Positions 58,699 through 64,000 of a DNA stretch of 64,000 bases are shown here, piece after piece. Made by a program: the position numbers and the translations under genes. The notes beneath the pieces are model-generated. The model had not been told where the DNA came from. It was given only the letters and a program-made list of their open reading frames with translations, and searched no databases. Within the stretch, counting starts at the first letter, position 1. The number at the start of each line of letters is the position of its first letter. Location: contig NW_026570225.1 of the NCBI RefSeq assembly GCF_019649055.1, positions 3,038,001 to 3,102,000 on the forward strand, in the 5' to 3' direction. Origin of the DNA: Paramacrobiotus metropolitanus. Taxonomy: Eukaryota > Tardigrada > Eutardigrada > Parachela > Macrobiotidae.

Positions 58699-59407
58699 AA
58701 ATGACCTAACGAGCGAAATTATCGAGTGTACAAAAGTGGTGTTTTGATGTTTTAGTATGGGTTTGCTCTCGAATAAGTTCGTTGCCTTGGTTTGGGTTTT
58801 TTAGCAGATTGTTGAAAAGGTAGTTATAAAGTTGATCCCGGTTGAAATTAATAGTACTAGTATTGCGCAACCTTACAGAGCTAGATTTCCGATAGATAGT
58901 GTGTGTGTGATTTGCTCATTTATGTGGTTGACGAGGGACCAGTGGGTATGTTGATTTTACGACTGACGACATGATTGGCATCCTTCCTTATTGTTATTTT
59001 CAAGTTAGCAACAATTTCATTTGGAGCATACCTGTCTGTACTCGGGCAGCCGGTATAGTGCTGGTTAAAGACGCTCGCATGACGACATTCTCTAAACAGG
59101 AAATGGAGGGAAATGTGGGCCAGTAGACTAGGAAGAGATCAAGGCCGTGTCGCTGTATCATGGCTGTGTAAACTTCCTGCTTTTGGCTGATCTATTCGTA
59201 GCCGGTCTCGTTTTAATAGCGCTTCCACAAATCATTGGTGCGATTAGTACGATTGATATTTGATAGATACCAGCTGGTGCCGAATTACGTTCTTTAATCC
59301 TGACCGAAGCCTTGTTGTAAATCTGTTTAGTGTTCATATTTCGCAACCCGTAGTCAATATTCACAGATATCCTGTAGTTACAATATTCCCAATTTACTAT
59401 TGTATCT
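58699..59407 (+). promoter_or_regulatory. Region between DUSP12 and the Kelch gene
   Basis: About 700 bases holding the DUSP12 3' UTR and presumably the Kelch-gene promoter. No other feature is recognised. Confidence 0.35.
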
Positions 59408-61586
59408 ATGGATTGTTCGCGGATAACTCGGTCATACACAGCCCGAACGTTACACCAGTTGGATCTGTTACGAGCTGGTTATCAATGGACGGATATTGTA
59501 CTGTCGGCCGAAGAGGCCGGCATCGAATTTCCCGCGCACAAATGCGTACTAGCCTCCGCCAGTCCATATTTTAACGCCATGTTGCGGAACAATGCTTTTG
59601 TGGAAGCGGAGAAGAAAACCATCGTTTTGAAAGGAGTAACGGAAAAGGGTATCCGACTGCTGCTCCAGTTTATTTATTCTGGGCAAATCACATTGTCAAT
59701 GGAGTTTCTAGAAGAGGCTCTGAAAATTGCGACCCTCACACAGGTAAAATATTGTACTAGATTATGTAATCCAAATGCACCATGCGGCGGTTGTTATCGA
59801 TTGTACATTTGGAACTGGACATTGGTCATTTGCGTAGTCAATCTTCACAGTCCACCGTCAGTTTGGACCAGCTAAAGTTCTTTTTCGAATATTTAAAACA
59901 TAGATATTTAATTTCCTAATCATAAGTAAAATCGAGCAATATTAATTTTGGCATTAATGTAGGTGGACGAATTAATCGCAGTATGCGAAAATTTCTTGAT
60001 TGACTCGATCGAACTGGATAGTTGCGTGGACATTTGGCACCATGCTGTGGTGTTTTCTCTACATCGGCTGCAAAACCGTATTCTGGACTTTACCGGCAGA
60101 AACCTGACCAATATCGACCAGAAAGTTCTGTTGCGGTTTGAAGGTGATTTTATGATACGGTTACTGCGGGACACTGTGATTACCTCGCTGGAAACCACGG
60201 TGCTGAACATTGTCGTGCAGTGGATTCAGTTCAACTACAAATGTCGGGAGAAATATGCCAAAAAATTCCTAAACCACATTTACTGGGATCGCATTCACAT
60301 GCGCGATACGCGTGCCGTTTCCGTCAAATGTGTCAAGCCGCTGCGACAGTTGATCATCGACAGCAGCAAATCTCCGCCACCGTCCGTACCTCGCGGAATG
60401 CAGCGCTGTATTCTGATGCTGGGTGGATTTGGTCTGGATGGTCCCACTAACGAGATTAAATTTGTCACGATTAACAACAAAACTGGTAACGTCGGAACAG
60501 TCTGGAAACCGCTGACGCGTTTGCCGATGAAATATCGCACCGTGGACTTTGCGACTTGTCCCCTTCCGGATGGAGGAATACTCATTTGTGGTGGAGCTTA
60601 TTTTGATGATAATATGAACGAATCACGCACATCTTCAGTGTACATTTACGATGTGCACAACAATCGCTGGATACTGGCGAATTCAATGAAGAAAGCCCGA
60701 TCCGGGTGTGTTTCGGTTTGGTTCAGGTGAGGAAACTTTAACGCGGCCAGTATGTGTACTGCAACTGCGAAATTATAATTAATTATACAAAAAAATTCTA
60801 ATTTAAAAATAATGCGATACAGTAGATGTGTGGTAGACAATGTAGAGTGCCAGCTAGATGTGTGGTAGACAATGTAGAGTGCCAGCTAGATGTACGCTGA
60901 AAACTTAATTGAAGCCGGCTATCGCTTATTGCAGAAATTTTGTGTACGTTTTTGGCGGCGACGAGGACGGCCATTCGACATATGAACGCTACAACCTATG
61001 CAACAATTCCTGGGAATTCATCGGCATGTGTCCGTTTTCGGCGGAAAATTTCGCATTATGCACTACCAAAGATCGAATACTGATTTCCGGTGGACTGGAA
61101 AACTTCGATTCCCCTTGCCGGGATTTCTGGGCGTATGATCCAGAAAATGCGCTGTGGTCACGACTGCTGCCGCTGCCGGTGACCTGCAACGACCATTGCA
61201 TGTTTTATCACGCCAAGAAAGTCTACTCCGTCGGCGGCTGGACAGTTAAAGCAGGCGAACAAATTATTTTGAAGGAAGTGTTTGCTTTTACACCGGAATC
61301 TGGATGGCAGCGAGAAAACTGGGATGTACCATTCGCTAAAGCCTTCCAGCAGTATGTGTTCACCGGCAAACATCTTGCGGTCATCGGAGGCGGGTCCCTC
61401 AAGGCGTCTGATCGTCTGCCTCAACAAAAATCTAATCTGGTCAAAAACCGACAGGTGTCTCTGACGTATTTCGATCTGGCTGCCAAAGAATGGGAGAACA
61501 AAGGACAGGATAACCTGATAGATGCTATCTGGGATCATGAAACCGTGGTCGCGTTTTTACCGATCAGTGCCAGCTACGAAAACTGA
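59408..61586 (+). CDS. BTB-BACK-Kelch protein (KLHL family)
   Basis: Three exons: 59408-59743, 59963-60726 and 60935-61586, giving 583 residues. KLHL proteins are usually substrate adaptors of Cullin-3 ubiquitin ligases. The BTB domain spans about residues 15-112: WTDIVLSAEEAGIEFPAHKC, VLASASPYFNAML, LLLQFIYSGQITL. The BACK domain follows (CENFLIDSIELDSCVDIWHH, LIRLLRD-like FMIRLLRD, VLNIVVQWIQFN). Six Kelch-type repeats are suggested by GG motifs: LMLGGFGLDG, LICGGAYFDD, VYVFGGDEDG, ILISGGLENF, VYSVGGWTVK and LAVIGGGSLK. The Kelch repeats are divergent, so the orthology group is not assigned. Poly(A) signal AATAAA is at 61660-61665. The gene is convergent with TMEM258. Confidence 0.92.
60823..60886 (+). 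repeat. 32-bp tandem duplication in a Kelch-gene intron
   Basis: The unit beginning TAGATGTGTGGTAGAC occurs exactly at 60823-60854 and 60855-60886, with a partial third start. It lies in intron 2, about 50 bases before the acceptor. Confidence 0.95.
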
Positions 61587-61936
61587 AATAACTTTGTCTG
61601 ATGCGTCCGTCGATACTGTACAAACTCTGACTAATTTTTTATGCTTAAAAATGACATAAAATAAAAAGCAGGTTTTAATATCGACAACATGAGCCCGTTT
61701 CGAAATTCAAGCACAGGCTGCACAGCCAGAAGTTCATCACAATGACGTGACGTCCTTATAAAACTGCCGCACGTTGGACACTGCAAAAATTTCAGTCAGA
61801 CATGCTGGTCACATGGAAAAAACAACGAACAGATTGCAAAGCAGTCGACAAATTAATAGACTCTAAAATTATAAGAAAACTACCTTAACAAGCGCAACAA
61901 AAAGGGAAACGAAAAAAGCGTCACTGTTCAGAAATG

Positions 61937-62705
61937 TTAAACGTATATTCCAACAAGCAGAAGGGCGAAAACTGTGCCAACTCCTAAAAACAGAGCGGCC
62001 AAAGTGGCAACCAAAATCTCCTTCCGCAGTTCTCGCGAAGATTTCGTAGATGTCACTTCGTACCTGCAGTAGTCCAAACCACAGAATATAGCAAGCAGCC
62101 AACTGCAAATAATAGATTTCTTAATCTTACACGAAGAAATAAGCCATGAAGAAAAACCCGGCGCCCAGCAGCAGATACGACATCAGCGGTATGATGGCAG
62201 CATCGACAGGGCCTGCAAAAACTTCTATTACATACAAACGCATGCAAAAACATACATATTAACGCATTACATACATATTAACTATTACATACATATAACG
62301 CATATAACGCATACGCATATTAACTATTACATACATATTAACGCATGCAAAGGGTTTTTCTTTTAAGTACTGTACTCACCGGAATATCGTGAATATGTCG
62401 ACACATCAAAAAATTCGGATTTCGGTATTTCCTGCAAAAATAATATCAGTGTACATTGTACACGCAGTGATATCAGTATACTGCTGTATTTCATGCTAAT
62501 TTTCGGTTACAGAAGCTCGGTCTCCGGGTAGATTTCTTCACGAAGATCACAATCGTTAACTCGGAAAACAAGAATGCACACAACTTTCAAAATCCATAAC
62601 TTTACAGTAACTCAGATTTATCATAAATCATTTTTCATTAAAGTACAGCACTCAATTTAAATCAGGAAATCTGCAGTTTCTGCAATCGTGATATCAGTTT
62701 ACCAT
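61937..62705 (-). CDS. TMEM258: TMEM258, oligosaccharyltransferase subunit
   Basis: Four coding exons: 62705-62703 (only the ATG), 62431-62380, 62212-62131 and 62063-61937, giving 87 residues (human 79). TMEM258 is a small two-pass subunit of the ER oligosaccharyltransferase complex, needed for N-glycosylation. Family blocks are STYSRYSGPVDAAIIPLMSY, GAGFFFMAYFFVYEVTSTK (between the two membrane helices), SSRELRKEILVATLAALFLG and the C-terminal LLLVGIYV. The start codon stands alone at the end of exon 1 (ATG|GTAAAC) and joins in phase to GAAATACCG, giving MEIPKSEFF, close to the human MELEAMSR start. The gene ends 350 bp from the Kelch gene, tail to tail. Confidence 0.93.
62222..62345. repeat. 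AT-rich ATTACATACATATTAAC-type repeats in a TMEM258 intron
   Basis: Several imperfect copies of ATTACATACATATTAAC and CATATAACG tandemly repeated inside the second intron. A simple-sequence expansion. Confidence 0.85.
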
Positions 62706-64000
62706 TGTGGTGCGCTTGGGTAAGGCGCTGAAATCTCGAATCCCTTTGGAACCTAAAAACATACAAGCTCACATAGCCACAATTCACTTAACTGTCCCAA
62801 CATAAAAAATTAGGCTTGCTTAAATACGAAGGAGGTTTACTTTCAAAATTCAATGATGTCTCGGTCGTAAATAAAACAAGTGCTACCGTAGTAGTTCCAT
62901 AAATACAAGTATTTCGAAGTACTCGTACATAATTTATACTGATTCACTACTGGCTGCTAGCGGAACGGCATCGGCATCGATCACGGGGACAGCGCCGATG
63001 GGAGCAAATTTAGATCAAATTTTCTCAGTGATTAGGCCGCCCCTCTCGACTGATGTTTAATAAGTTAATGTTTTCTAAGATACTGTGAAAGTTTTGGTCA
63101 AGAAAGTGTTAAACGTTGAAAAATACGGTAAAAAAAGCGGTGGATAAAATAAGCAGTATGGCATAGTTGCAATGCATGTGGCCTGCTACTTATAGAACGA
63201 AGTTTTGCAAAAACGTCTACCATACACCATATTGTAAACTCCATACCTTGAAATACAGATGGGAAACACTGACTAAAAGTTCCTCATGGAAAACCAATTA
63301 AAAGCAAAAGAGTTTTGTGGATTTGCAATGGAAAAAAGGCTAGTAGCCGCAAAAATGAAAAAAGATTCTGACCGTGAGATTCGCACTCGCAATCAGTCGC
63401 CACGTTAGCATGATTTTCGTGCGAGGGCGAAACCCCGGTGCTGCATAAATAAATTAGTGTCATCGTTTGCCGTAAGGGATCCCGTTTACTACTTCCATTG
63501 TATATTGCGGACTGCTGGCGGCGGCAGTTAGCCAGAAAAAAATTACAAGCTTTAAAAACGAAAACATTACACTGCACAAGAATGACAAGATCGACAAGAA
63601 GTTCATAAATGAAAAAGGACGTTTTTTCATTTTCTTCTCCGAATATCCTTGCAGTTACTGTATGTTACAAGACTCAAAGAATATGCTTTGTAGGTGCACC
63701 TGTTCAGCAGCGCTCTTGGACCGCGTATGGAACGATTTGTGACTTTGCAGAACGAGTTAAAATTTGCAGTCAGTTGGTAGATTAGTAGACGGACGGAAGT
63801 GGTCGTGAGAGATTCTGAAAGAACCGCTGGATCACCATCATTTTGTTCCTGTTTCTAGTGCATATAATTGTTATTCGCACCGTTGTTTAAAATCTGTCAT
63901 CTCTACGCCTATTCTTTTCGGCACGACATCACGAATGCCGGTATGTTTAAAAGTATTTGACGAAGCTAGCAGGTTCTCACAAATGATAAAAAGTCTGGAA
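62706..64000. other. Terminal 1.3 kb, nothing recognised
   Basis: Contains the TMEM258 leader and promoter (probable 5' UTR to about 62752, after a TTTTTAG that may be an acceptor). A short frame from ATG 63727 (MERFVTLQNELKFAVSW) ends at 63780 and is probably not a gene. No other features are supported. Confidence 0.3.

Noticed and set aside
63360-63440. Possible tRNA near the right end
   Set aside because: The stretch has GC-rich patches but no A/B boxes in tRNA spacing and no pairing acceptor stem.
1-64000. CRISPR arrays, operons or prokaryotic insertions
   Set aside because: No regularly spaced repeats; genes have spliceosomal introns throughout and are typical of animals.

Overview
This window is nuclear DNA from an animal. 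Nearly every gene is a conserved metazoan gene broken into short exons by small GT-AG introns, mostly about 50-600 bases and up to about 1.8 kb in the integrin gene. Genes lie on both strands, often head to head or tail to tail with very short spacers. An integrin alpha chain, two BIR/UBA/RING inhibitor-of-apoptosis proteins, a BTB-Kelch protein and a GTSF1-like CHHC zinc-finger protein point to a small-genome invertebrate. A compact ecdysozoan such as a tardigrade would fit, but that is inference from gene compactness and protein divergence, not proven here.

Layout. 1-2.4 kb: 5' part of an LTR retrotransposon on the minus strand, with an uninterrupted gag frame running off the window edge. 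3.0-6.1 kb: NOP9 (+). 6.2-8.1 kb: FRG1 (-), tail to tail with NOP9. 8.5-9.8 kb: CCDC134 (+), sharing its promoter region with FRG1. 9.75-12.9 kb: AGK (-), whose stop codon overlaps that of CCDC134. 13.3-14.9 kb: two small weakly recognised genes (+), the first resembling mitochondrial ribosomal protein uS17m. 15.8-19.0 kb: a three-BIR IAP (+). 19.6-20.1 kb: an intronless three-pass membrane protein (-). 21.1-24.7 kb: a second, two-BIR IAP (-). 26.1 kb: a tRNA-like sequence. 26.7-29.6 kb: cytosolic ENGase, GH85 (+). 30.0-33.5 kb: a long Ser/Arg-rich disordered protein (-). 34.1-36.4 kb: a 97-residue ORF (-) and a GTSF1-like gene (+) whose start codons overlap on opposite strands. 37.5-39.1 kb: UPF0729/C18orf32-like (+). 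39.1-42.2 kb: gene-poor. 42.3-52.8 kb: a 24-exon integrin alpha gene (+). 54.0-55.7 kb: SPRTN protease (-). 56.8-58.7 kb: DUSP12/YVH1 (+). 59.4-61.6 kb: BTB-BACK-Kelch gene (+). 61.9-62.7 kb: TMEM258 (-). 62.7-64.0 kb: nothing recognised.

The genes do not form one pathway. Several share themes: ribosome biogenesis (NOP9, DUSP12), RNA processing (FRG1), ER and N-glycan handling (CCDC134, ENGase, TMEM258, C18orf32-like), apoptosis and ubiquitin control (two IAPs, Kelch), DNA-protein crosslink repair (SPRTN), mitochondrial lipid or import functions (AGK), transposon silencing (GTSF1-like).

I found no CRISPR, operon-type or clearly new multi-gene system. The most unusual observations are: (1) a Gly-to-Asp change in the GGDGT kinase motif of AGK; (2) two compensating one-base frameshifts inside BIR2 of the first IAP; (3) opposite-strand start codons sharing CATG; (4) opposite-strand stop codons sharing two bases; (5) a very long integrin alpha cytoplasmic tail; (6) a second good reading frame at the 3' end of ENGase. 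Exon boundaries were worked out by hand from splice signals, phase and family similarity, so single boundaries may be off.
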